Shown here: piece by piece, positions 57,543 through 64,000 of the stretch
How the letters are laid out: each line of letters begins with the position of its first letter
How positions within the stretch are numbered: the stretch's first letter is position 1
Assembly: GCF_004322855.1 (NCBI RefSeq)
Contig: NZ_CP036402.1
Location: forward strand, 4,216,001 to 4,280,000
Direction of reading: 5' to 3'
From: Egibacter rhizosphaerae
GTDB lineage: Bacteria > Actinomycetota > Nitriliruptoria > Euzebyales > Egibacteraceae
Length of the DNA stretch: 64,000 nt
Made by a program: the position numbers and the translations under genes
Notes under the pieces: model-generated
Told to the model about the DNA's origin: nothing
The model's input: the letters and a program-made list of their open reading frames with translations, nothing else
The model's database searches: none

Positions 57543-58022
57543 ATGCAGGTGCACGAAGGACCGCTGGACGCGACCGGGCTCAGGGTCGGCCTGGTCGCCG
57601 CGCGCTTCAACGAGACGGTGGTACGGCGTCTCGTGGACGGTGCACAGGACTGCCTGCGACGCCACGGAGCAGACGACGACGCGATCGAGCTCGTCTGGGT
57701 GCCCGGTTCCTGGGAGCTGCCGTTGGTGGTGGATCGTCTGGCCGCGCGCGGCGATCTCGACGCGATCGTCACGTTGGGCGCCGTCGTTCGGGGCGAGACC
57801 GCGCACTTCGACTACGTCGCGGGTCAGGCCGCCGACGTGGGGCAGCTCGCGGTCCGCCACGGCCTGCCGATCAGCAACGCCGTGCTGACCACCGAGACCT
57901 ACGATCAGGCGGTCGACCGTGCCGGCGGCAAGCTGGGCAACAAGGGATGGGAGGCCGCCCTCGCGGCCATCGAGACCGTCCGTGTCCTCCAATCCGTCTC
58001 GGGCGGGACCCGGCGCTCCTGA
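57543..58022 (+). CDS. ribH: 6,7-Dimethyl-8-ribityllumazine synthase
   Basis: 159 residues from ATG 57543 with GGGAG five bases upstream. It condenses DHBP with the ribityl pyrimidine. VAARFNETVVRRLVDGA, VPGSWELPL, LGAVVRGETAHFDYV (catalytic His) and GKLGNKGWEAALAAIE are conserved. A 115-base gap separates it from ribBA. Confidence 0.96.
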   Translation: MQVHEGPLDATGLRVGLVAARFNETVVRRLVDGAQDCLRRHGADDDAIELVWVPGSWELPLVVDRLAARGDLDAIVTLGAVVRGETAHFDYVAGQAADVGQLAVRHGLPISNAVLTTETYDQAVDRAGGKLGNKGWEAALAAIETVRVLQSVSGGTRRS

Positions 58023-58097
58023 CGGACTCGTGCGGTTCACAGGCGCCGCTGCCGGGGTTCCGGCGTGCGCCGGCGGGAGCAGGCAGACTACGCCGCC

Positions 58098-58880
58098 ATG
58101 ACCCTGCCGACCGTCGCCGTGGCCGTGCTGCTCGGCCTCCTAGCCGGCTCGTTCGCGAACGTCGCGATCGTCCGTGTCCCCGAGGGTGGCTCCGTCGTGC
58201 GTCCGCGCAGCGCGTGCCCGGGATGTGACGCGCGCATCGCGCCCCGCGACAACGTGCCGGTCCTCTCGTGGCTCTGGCTGCGGGGACGCTGTCGATCCTG
58301 CGCCGAGCGGATCCCCGTCCGCTACCCGCTGGTCGAGATCGGCATCGGCGTGCTGTTCGGCGTCGTGGCGTGGCGGGTCGGCCTCGACCCGCTGCTGCCG
58401 GCGTGGCTGTTGTTCGCCTGGACCCTGTTCGTGCTCGCCGTGATCGATCTGCGCGTCCGTCGGATCCCCAACCGCCTCACCTACCCGCTGACGCCCGTGC
58501 TGCTCCTCCTCGTGGTCGGTGGTGCGTTGCTCGGCGGCGATCCGGCAGGAGCGTTGCGGGGTGTGCTCGGCGGAGTCGCCGCGTTCGCCGCCCTGCTCGC
58601 CCTCGCGCTGATCAGCCCGCGCGGGATGGGGATGGGGGACGTCAAGCTGGCGGGGTTCATCGGCGTGGGGCTCGGCCCGTTGGGCTGGGGGGAGGTGCTG
58701 CTCGGGGTCTTCGGCGGCTTCCTGGTCGGGGGGATCGTCGCGATCGCCCTGCTCGCGACCGGGCTGCGCACCCGCAAGGACTACGTGCCGTTCGGTCCCT
58801 CGCTGGCGGCGGGGGCGCTCGCGGCGTTGTTGGTCGGTGAACCGATCATCGACGCGTACCGTGCCGCTGTCGGCATGTAG
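58098..58880 (+). CDS. pilD: Prepilin peptidase (A24 family)
   Basis: 260 residues from ATG 58098; GTG 58065 would add 11 charged residues and neither has a clear Shine-Dalgarno. The N-terminal cytoplasmic domain has GSFANVAIVRVPEG and CPGC / CRSC cysteine pairs. About seven membrane helices carry the catalytic aspartates in VIDLRVRRIPNRLTYP and GMGMGDVKLAG. It cleaves and methylates the prepilins at 1-87, 14146 and 14851, though it lies far from them. Confidence 0.95.
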   Translation: MTLPTVAVAVLLGLLAGSFANVAIVRVPEGGSVVRPRSACPGCDARIAPRDNVPVLSWLWLRGRCRSCAERIPVRYPLVEIGIGVLFGVVAWRVGLDPLLPAWLLFAWTLFVLAVIDLRVRRIPNRLTYPLTPVLLLLVVGGALLGGDPAGALRGVLGGVAAFAALLALALISPRGMGMGDVKLAGFIGVGLGPLGWGEVLLGVFGGFLVGGIVAIALLATGLRTRKDYVPFGPSLAAGALAALLVGEPIIDAYRAAVGM

Positions 58881-59001
58881 CCTTGCGGCGAGCCCCAGCC
58901 GGACGGGTGGATGCTCGGCCGCGGCCACCGGCGCGCGGGCAGCGCAGCCAACGGTACGGGGTAATCCCGACCATCCCCGTGGAATCAAGGAGGTCCCAGC
59001 G

Positions 59002-59433
59002 ATGAGCGGCGACCCGCAGGAGCAGCAGCCGAGCGACGAGCAGATGCGCGCGTACGTCGAGCAGTTGCGCGCAGCCGACCCCTCCGAGATCGTCGCGCAG
59101 GCCTTCGCGATGCTCGGGACCGGGGCCCAGACCAAGCTGGGACGCCCGGACGCGCGCGTGTTGATCGACGCGGCCCAGGCGATGGTCGACGCGCTCGAGG
59201 GGCGGCTGCCCGACCAGCTGGCCCAGGGGATGCGCAACGACCTCTCGCAGCTGCAGCAGGCGCAGGTGCAGTCCGAGAGCGAGGCGGGGGCCGCGCCCGA
59301 GCAGCAGGCCGGCCAGTCCGACCTCGGCGCGGCCCCGGGCGGTGGTGACGCTGCCTCGGGTCAGGGCGGCGAGCAGTCCTCCGAGCAGAGCGGGCAACGT
59401 GCCGCGGACCGCCTCTGGATCCCCGGCCAGTAG
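59002..59433 (+). CDS. DUF1844-like protein
   Basis: 143 residues with an excellent AAGGAGGT Shine-Dalgarno. The core (about 20-90: SEIVAQAFAMLGTGAQTKLG, DARVLIDAAQAMVDALEGRL, MRNDLSQLQQAQVQ) fits DUF1844, a small helical family that in actinobacteria usually lies just before infC. The C-terminal 50 residues are Gln/Gly/Ser-rich. Function unknown; the neighbourhood suggests a link to translation. Confidence 0.75.
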   Translation: MSGDPQEQQPSDEQMRAYVEQLRAADPSEIVAQAFAMLGTGAQTKLGRPDARVLIDAAQAMVDALEGRLPDQLAQGMRNDLSQLQQAQVQSESEAGAAPEQQAGQSDLGAAPGGGDAASGQGGEQSSEQSGQRAADRLWIPGQ

Positions 59434-59881
59434 CCGCTTGCCGGGGCGCCGCGTCGCGGGCGCGCCCGGGGAACGATAAACTCGGACGGTCGGGTGCGGT
59501 CGTCTCCACGCCCGACCGTCGAGCGACGACAACCGAATCATCGAACGAACGACAAGTGGGAGCGCCTCTCCCCACCCCGCGAGGCCCGGAGCACCGGCCG
59601 CACTCAGCGAGGGTACGCGCGATGCACGACCGACCGGCGGCCACCGGGCGTCGGCTGGGTCGTGGCAGCGCGCGCGAGGAGGCCGCTCCCGTGGGGAGCG
59701 GCCGTCGTGTGTTCGGCCTGGGCTCGCGCCGGGCGGAACGGGTTCCAGACGGGTCGCACCCCAACGGGCCGGCGTCCCGCCACGGGTCGTCAGCCAGCCC
59801 GCGTGCGGGCTGCGCGTGAGGACGTTGCGCGCGTGAGGACGTCAGGGACCGAGCCTGCAACCGACACCGAGGGGAACCGCC
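59434..59881 (+). promoter_or_regulatory. Long structured leader of the rpmI-rplT operon
   Basis: 448 bases where infC would be expected but no IF3 sequence can be read in any frame. TAAACT (59477-59482) is a possible -10. Three clean hairpins follow: GACGGTCGGG/CCCGACCGTC (59485-59494, 59511-59520), GTGGG/CCCAC near 59557-59574, and GGCCGCTCC/GGAGCGGCC (59681-59689, 59695-59703) followed by GTCGTGTGTTCG. The layout resembles r-protein leaders that bind L20 or another r-protein, but I cannot name a family. Confidence 0.5.
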
Positions 59882-60082
59882 ATGCCGAAGCAGAAGCGTC
59901 ACAGCGGCGCTCGTGACCGCTTTCGCGTGACCAAGAACGGCAAGGTGCTGCACCGGCGGCAGAACCGCAACCACCTGCTCGCGAAGAAGACGAGCCAGCG
60001 CAAGCGTCGGCTCTACGGCACCGATGAGCTCACCGGCGGCGACGCCAAGCAGGTCAAGCGCATGCTCCGCCCGGACCAGTAG
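59882..60082 (+). CDS. rpmI: 50S ribosomal protein L35
   Basis: 66 residues, fully typical: MPKQKRHSGARDRFRVTKNG, HLLAKKTSQRKRRL, VKRMLRP. GAGGGGA precedes the ATG. It is followed by rplT after 189 bases that contain a tandem duplication. Confidence 0.97.
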   Translation: MPKQKRHSGARDRFRVTKNGKVLHRRQNRNHLLAKKTSQRKRRLYGTDELTGGDAKQVKRMLRPDQ

Positions 60083-60098
60083 CCGCGCGGCACCCGAG

Positions 60099-60174
60099 CA
60101 TTCGCCCGACCGACGGGCGCGCGCCCGGCCCACGGGCATTGGCCCGACCGACGGGCGCGCGCCCGGCCCGCGGG
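60099..60174 (+). repeat. 38-bp tandem duplication between rpmI and rplT
   Basis: Units 60099-60136 and 60137-60174 are near identical (CATTCGCCCGACCGACGGG... against CATTGGCCCGACCGACGGG...). Each contains the palindrome-like CGGGCGCGCGCCCGG, so two hairpins can form in the transcript. Short CTGGATCCGC-type repeats follow to about 60210. Confidence 0.85.
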
Positions 60175-60271
60175 ACCCGCTGGATCCGCCGGATCCGCTG
60201 GCTTCGTCGGGCCCGCCGGATCACCGGAGAAGGCTGATCCGGCTCACCGCCCACTCCCGAAAGGACGACCC

Positions 60272-60634
60272 ATGGCTCGTGTGAAGCGCGGTGTCCACGC
60301 GCGCAAGTCACGCCGCGAGATCCTGGAAGCTGCCCGCGGCTACCGCGGCGCGCGGAGTCGCCGCCTGCGCGTGGCGAACGAAGCGGTCATGAAGGCCGGC
60401 AACTATGCCTACCGCGACCGCCGTCAGCGCAAGCGCGACTTCCGCCGGCTCTGGATCACGCGCATCAACGCCGCGGCTCGCCAGCAGGGCGTGCCGTACA
60501 ACCGATTCATCAGCGGCCTCAAGGAGGCCGGCGTCACGGTCGACCGGAAGAACCTGGCGGACCTCGCGGTCCGCGACCCGCAGGCGTTCGGCGAGTTGGT
60601 ACGGATCGCCGAAGGCGCGCACGAGGACCGTTAG
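60272..60634 (+). CDS. rplT: 50S ribosomal protein L20
   Basis: 120 residues, typical: [62 protein letters not shown] and a C-terminal globular part. L20 binds 23S rRNA early in assembly and often represses its own operon by binding a leader RNA. AAAGGACG precedes the ATG. Confidence 0.97.
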   Translation: MARVKRGVHARKSRREILEAARGYRGARSRRLRVANEAVMKAGNYAYRDRRQRKRDFRRLWITRINAAARQQGVPYNRFISGLKEAGVTVDRKNLADLAVRDPQAFGELVRIAEGAHEDR

Positions 60635-60691
60635 GCTGCCGGTCGACGGCAACGTCGACGCGACCCCGCTCGACCCGGAGCACCCACTGCG

Positions 60692-61531
60692 GTGACGCTG
60701 ATAACGAGCCCCGACAACCCCACGGTGCGGGCGGTGCGGAAGCTCGCTCGCCGCCATGGACGCTCCGGCGCCGGCCGGCTGCTGGTCGAGGGTCCCGACG
60801 TCGTCGCCGAGGCACGCGAGTACCTGGAGCAGGTGTTGATCTCCGAGCGCGCGGGGGAGGCCGCTGAGCGCACGGCGACCGATCTCGCTGCCGGTGGGGT
60901 GGACGTCCGGTACGTGGACGCGGGCGTGTTCGAGAGCGTCGCCGACACCGTCACCCCGCGCGGCATCGTCGGGATGGCACGGCTGCCCGAACCCGATCTG
61001 CCGACGGTGCTTGAGGACGCGCGGCTCGCGTTGCTCTGCTGCGGGCTGGCCGATCCGGGGAACCTCGGCACGGTCCTGCGCACGGCCGACGCGGCCGGCG
61101 CGGACGCGGTGATCGTGGGGGCGGGCTCGGTCGACCCCGCGAACCCCAAGGCGGTACGCGCGAGCGCGGGATCGCTCTTCCACCTGCCCGTCGTCGACGA
61201 CGTCGAACCCGCGCGTGCGCTCGTGGCCGCCCGCCGAGCCGGCCTCCGCCCCGTGGGTGCGGACGCCTCCGCCTCGACGCCCCACACCGACGCCGATCTC
61301 GCCGCCCCGACGCTCCTCGTGCTCGGGGGCGAGGCCGCGGGACTGCCCGCGGAGGTGGCGCACGGCTGCGCGGAGCTGGTCCGCATCCCGATGCTCGCGA
61401 CGCCGCGCCCCGGGTACCGAGGGGTCGCCGAGTCGCTGAACCTCGCCGCCACGGCGGCCGTGCTCGCGTTCGAGGCTGCGCGCCAGCGGGCGCCACGCAC
61501 CGCGAGCCCCGGCGCACCGGAGTCGGTATGA
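60692..61531 (+). CDS. TrmH/SpoU-family 23S rRNA methyltransferase
   Basis: 279 residues, GTG start. An N-terminal substrate-binding domain (GRLLVEGPDVVAEA) and a knotted SPOUT domain with the three motifs GLADPGNLGTVLRTADAAGADAV, LVLGGEAAGLP and VRIPMLA ... ESLNLAATAAVLAFE. Genes in this place in actinobacteria are annotated as tsnR- or rlmB-like 2'-O-methyltransferases; the exact target nucleotide is unknown. It overlaps the histidine kinase gene. Confidence 0.93.
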   Translation: MTLITSPDNPTVRAVRKLARRHGRSGAGRLLVEGPDVVAEAREYLEQVLISERAGEAAERTATDLAAGGVDVRYVDAGVFESVADTVTPRGIVGMARLPEPDLPTVLEDARLALLCCGLADPGNLGTVLRTADAAGADAVIVGAGSVDPANPKAVRASAGSLFHLPVVDDVEPARALVAARRAGLRPVGADASASTPHTDADLAAPTLLVLGGEAAGLPAEVAHGCAELVRIPMLATPRPGYRGVAESLNLAATAAVLAFEAARQRAPRTASPGAPESV

Positions 61532-62688
61532 GTCGTGGCCACGGGCACCTCCCCGACACCGCAACGCTGGAGCTGCTGCCGGATCCCGTCGTCGTCGTGG
61601 ACGGCCGGGGACTCGTCACCGCCGCGAACGAGCTCGCGGTGCGCCTGCTCGGCGCCGATCCGCGCGGCGCGCGGGCGGACGAGATGATCGCGCTGCGGGA
61701 CGAGGCCGGGCACGACTGGTGGACGACCGACTGCCCGCAGGACGGCGACGCCTCCGTGCGCCACCGGATCCCCGAGCGCGACCTCTGGCTCGAGGGCGGT
61801 GGCCGCGCGCGACCCGTCACCCTCACCGGGGCCCGGCAGCGCGACGCGACCGGCGCGGTCGGGCTCGTGCTGTGCCTGCGCAGGGCCGAGCGTCGGCAGC
61901 GCCTCGACGCTGCCCGCAGCGATCTGGTCGCCACCGTCAGTCACGAACTGCGCTCGCCCTTGACGGCCGTCAAAGGGTTCACGAAGACCCTGCTCGCGAA
62001 GTGGGATCGGTTCACCGACGACCAGAAGCGCCAGATGCTCACGACCGTCAACGCGGACGCGGACCGCGTCACGCGGTTGCTCGGCGAGTTGCTCGACGTG
62101 AGTCGGATCGACGCGGGGCGGCTGAAGCTACAGCGCGCGCCGGTCTCGCTGGGTGGGCTCGCGGCGCGGGTGGCCGACCGCTTCGCCGCGGACGACGGGG
62201 TCCACGAGCACGACGCCGCCACGGTGAGGGTGCGCGACCCGAGGGATCTCCCCCGGGTGCACGCCGACGAGGACAAGCTGGAGCAGGTCCTCACCAACCT
62301 CGTCGAGAACGCGACGAAGTACGGGGCCGGGAGGATCGAGATCGTGCTCACGGCCGGGGAGCAGGAGATCGGCTTCTCGGTCACCGATCAGGGTGGGGAG
62401 ATCGCCCCCGAGCACCTCGACCACCTCTTCACGAAGTTCTATCGTCGCTCGGGTGAGCGTCACACCGGGACCGGCCTGGGCCTCTACATCTCGAAAGGTA
62501 TCGTGGAGGCCCACGGTGGGCGGATCTGGGCCGAGAGCGACCCGGCCGAGGGCACCCGCTTCCATGTCCGGTTGCCGCGGGCCCCCGAATTCGAGGCGCC
62601 CTCGCAGGCCGCCGGCCATCGAACCGATCACGGCACCGACGCAGGCACCCCGGCACGACCGACGACCGACGGCGGGGGAGAGGCATGA
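61528..62688 (+). CDS. Soluble PAS sensor histidine kinase
   Basis: 386 residues, ATG overlapping the methyltransferase stop. A PAS-like domain (about 10-115) is followed by HisKA with H-box VSHELRSPL (His139) and an HATPase domain with N-box LVENATKYG, G1 written DQGGEI rather than DxGxGI, and G2 GTGLGLYI. No membrane segments are seen, so it senses an internal signal. Sitting between the rRNA methyltransferase and pheS, with no response regulator, is a conserved actinobacterial arrangement (also in Streptomyces). Confidence 0.92.
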   Translation: MSRGHGHLPDTATLELLPDPVVVVDGRGLVTAANELAVRLLGADPRGARADEMIALRDEAGHDWWTTDCPQDGDASVRHRIPERDLWLEGGGRARPVTLTGARQRDATGAVGLVLCLRRAERRQRLDAARSDLVATVSHELRSPLTAVKGFTKTLLAKWDRFTDDQKRQMLTTVNADADRVTRLLGELLDVSRIDAGRLKLQRAPVSLGGLAARVADRFAADDGVHEHDAATVRVRDPRDLPRVHADEDKLEQVLTNLVENATKYGAGRIEIVLTAGEQEIGFSVTDQGGEIAPEHLDHLFTKFYRRSGERHTGTGLGLYISKGIVEAHGGRIWAESDPAEGTRFHVRLPRAPEFEAPSQAAGHRTDHGTDAGTPARPTTDGGGEA

Positions 62689-63722
62689 CCGACACCGCGA
62701 CGACCGACGAGGTCACCCGTCTGCGCGACGCGGGACTCGCCGCGCTGCGCGCCGCGGGCGATCTCGACGAGCTCGACGCCGCGCGCAGTGCCCACCTCGG
62801 TAAGAAGTCGGCGCTCGCGCAGGTCCAGCGCACCCTCGGCCAGCTCGACGACGACCAGCGACGCGAGCTCGGGCGAGCCATCAACGCCGCCCGTGAGGAG
62901 CTCGCCGAGGCGGAGGCCGCCCGCCGCGTCGAGCTCGAGGCCGAACGCGACCGCCACCAGCTCGCCGCGGAGGCCGTCGACGTCACGCTGCCGCCACGGG
63001 TGCCGCGTCAGGGCCGCCTGCACCCGGTGCAGGAGACGATGGAGGCGATGCTCGACGTCCTGATCGGCCTCGGCTATCGGGTCGCCGAGGGGCCCGAGGT
63101 CGAAACGGACTGGCACAACTTCGACGCGCTCAACACGCCGCCGGACCATCCCGCGCGGAGCCTGCAGGACACGATCTACGTGCACCCGATCGACGGGCAG
63201 GCGCAGGTCGGCGAGGACGGCTCGACCGGCATCCTGCTGCGGACCCAGACCTCCCCGGTGCAGATCCGCACGATGCTCGCGCAGGACCCGCCCTTGTACG
63301 TCGCGATGCCCGGACGGGTGTTCCGCGCCGACACCACCGACGCCACGCACCTGCCGATGTTCCACCAGATCGAGGGGCTCGCGGTCGACCGCGACCTGTC
63401 GTTCGCGGACCTGAAGGGCAGCCTCGTCGTGGCCGCCCGGGCGCTGCTCGGCGAGGACGTCCGGCTGCGCTTCCGGCCGCACTTCTTCCCCTTCACCGAG
63501 CCATCGTGCGAGCTCGACGCCTGGTACGGCGGCAAGTGGATGGAGCTGCTCGGCGCCGGGATGGTGCATCCCAACGTGCTCACCGCCGGCGGCCTCGACC
63601 CGGACGCCTACCGCGGGTTCGCGTGGGGCATGGGCGTCGACCGCCTCGCGATGCTGCGCCACGACATCGGGGACCTGCGCCTGTTCGTGGAGAACGACCT
63701 GCGCTTCCTCGAGAGCCTCTAG
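62685..63722 (+). CDS. pheS: Phenylalanyl-tRNA synthetase alpha subunit
   Basis: 345 residues, ATGA overlap with the kinase gene. An N-terminal coiled coil (about 15-90) is followed by a class II catalytic core: HPVQETMEAMLDVLIGLGY, motif 2 around MPGRVFRADTTDATHLPMFHQIEG, FRPHFFPFTEPSCELD and motif 3 GFAWGMGVDRLAMLRHDIGDLR. It pairs with PheT to charge tRNA-Phe. Confidence 0.97.
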   Translation: MTDTATTDEVTRLRDAGLAALRAAGDLDELDAARSAHLGKKSALAQVQRTLGQLDDDQRRELGRAINAAREELAEAEAARRVELEAERDRHQLAAEAVDVTLPPRVPRQGRLHPVQETMEAMLDVLIGLGYRVAEGPEVETDWHNFDALNTPPDHPARSLQDTIYVHPIDGQAQVGEDGSTGILLRTQTSPVQIRTMLAQDPPLYVAMPGRVFRADTTDATHLPMFHQIEGLAVDRDLSFADLKGSLVVAARALLGEDVRLRFRPHFFPFTEPSCELDAWYGGKWMELLGAGMVHPNVLTAGGLDPDAYRGFAWGMGVDRLAMLRHDIGDLRLFVENDLRFLESL

Positions 63723-63785
63723 CCCCGGACGTCCTCGCGTGCCCCCGCCCCATCCCCGGTGACCACCTGCGACAGGAGCTGACCC

Positions 63786-64000
63786 GTGCGCGTGCCCTAC
63801 TCCTGGCTCCGTGAGCACGTCGAACTCGACCTGCCGGTGCAGGAGCTCGCCGAGCGTCTCACGCTCGGCGGGATCGAGGTCGACGACATCGTGCGCCCGA
63901 CCGCGGGCACCCGTGGGGTGCGCGTGCTCGAGGTCACCGACGTGGAGCCGGTCGAGGGCAGCGACAAGCTCCACCTCGTGGAGGCGACCGACGGGGCCGA
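63786..64000 (+). CDS. pheT: Phenylalanyl-tRNA synthetase beta subunit, N-terminus
   Basis: The first 71 codons are in the window, from GTG 63786 with AGGAG upstream. MRVPYSWLREHVELDLPVQE, then AERLTLGGIEVDDIV, then a tRNA-binding (EMAP-like) domain opening VLEVTDVEPVEGSDKLHL. It continues past the window edge. Confidence 0.95.
   Translation, partial: MRVPYSWLREHVELDLPVQELAERLTLGGIEVDDIVRPTAGTRGVRVLEVTDVEPVEGSDKLHLVEATDGA

Noticed and set aside
58887-59001. Riboswitch before the DUF1844 gene
   Set aside because: Only one short ACGGGG/CCCCGT hairpin is present and no aptamer boxes could be recognised.
59494-59916. Possible gene, or hidden infC, before rpmI
   Set aside because: The translation is Arg/Thr/Pro-rich with no IF3 motifs, no good ribosome site, and it overlaps the start of rpmI. 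Treated as leader RNA.

Overview
The window is a very GC-rich bacterial chromosome segment (by eye well above 70% GC, GTG starts common, genes chained by ATGA, GTGA and TGATG overlaps). Gene order, a mycobacterial-type integration host factor (mIHF), a PASTA-less Ser/Thr kinase and DUF222/HNH and DUF1844 genes point to an actinobacterium. Many proteins carry long Asp/Glu-rich tails or linkers, cell-wall-binding repeat 2 domains are present, and there is a full type IV pilus locus. My best guess is a deep-branching, possibly salt-adapted lineage such as the Nitriliruptoria; the taxonomy is inferred, not proven.

Layout. 1-3335: type IV pilus genes (a prepilin on the minus strand, a PilT-type ATPase with an N-terminal MshEN domain, PilC). 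3609-11944 (minus): a membrane Ser/Thr kinase and a complete oligopeptide ABC transporter, dppABCDF-like. 12307-13959: SppA protease. 14146-19970: two pilins, a candidate cyclic-di-GMP-type leader RNA, a strong terminator, a decayed gene bracketed by two 96-bp direct repeats, an excisionase-like HTH protein, then pilM, pilN, pilO and a PilP-like protein. 20060-27167: shikimate genes aroC-aroK-aroB, an antisense diguanylate cyclase, aroQ, a frameshifted pepP-type gene, efp and nusB. 27391-30123: an exported hydrolase with three cell-wall-binding repeats. 30479-32473: a DUF222/HNH endonuclease of the 13E12 type. 32546-43582: a pyrimidine operon pyrR-B-C-carA-carB-pyrK-pyrD-pyrF-pyrE with a PyrR-binding loop in its leader. 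43680-52655: mihF-gmk-rpoZ-coaBC-metK-priA-def-fmt-rsmB. 52802-58022: a response-regulator/GGDEF gene running into an FMN riboswitch and ribD-ribE-ribBA-ribH. 58098-64000: prepilin peptidase, a DUF1844 protein, rpmI and rplT (without infC), an rRNA methyltransferase, a histidine kinase, pheS and the start of pheT.

How it fits together. Most of the window is housekeeping in an order resembling the mycobacterial pyrR-to-ribH and aroC-to-nusB segments. The accessory interest lies in (i) a possible cyclic-di-GMP circuit around the pilus: two GGDEF proteins, an MshEN domain on a retraction-type ATPase and a GEMM-like leader before the likely major pilin; (ii) several RNA regulators whose switching can be read from base pairing (PyrR loop, FMN riboswitch with a mutually exclusive Shine-Dalgarno sequestering stem, a structured r-protein leader); (iii) a striking abundance of in-frame tandem repeats inside genes and at gene ends, including eight 15-bp copies in the active-site loop region of PyrF; and (iv) three genes with apparent lesions or missing starts (an I78-like pseudogene, pepP, rpoZ).
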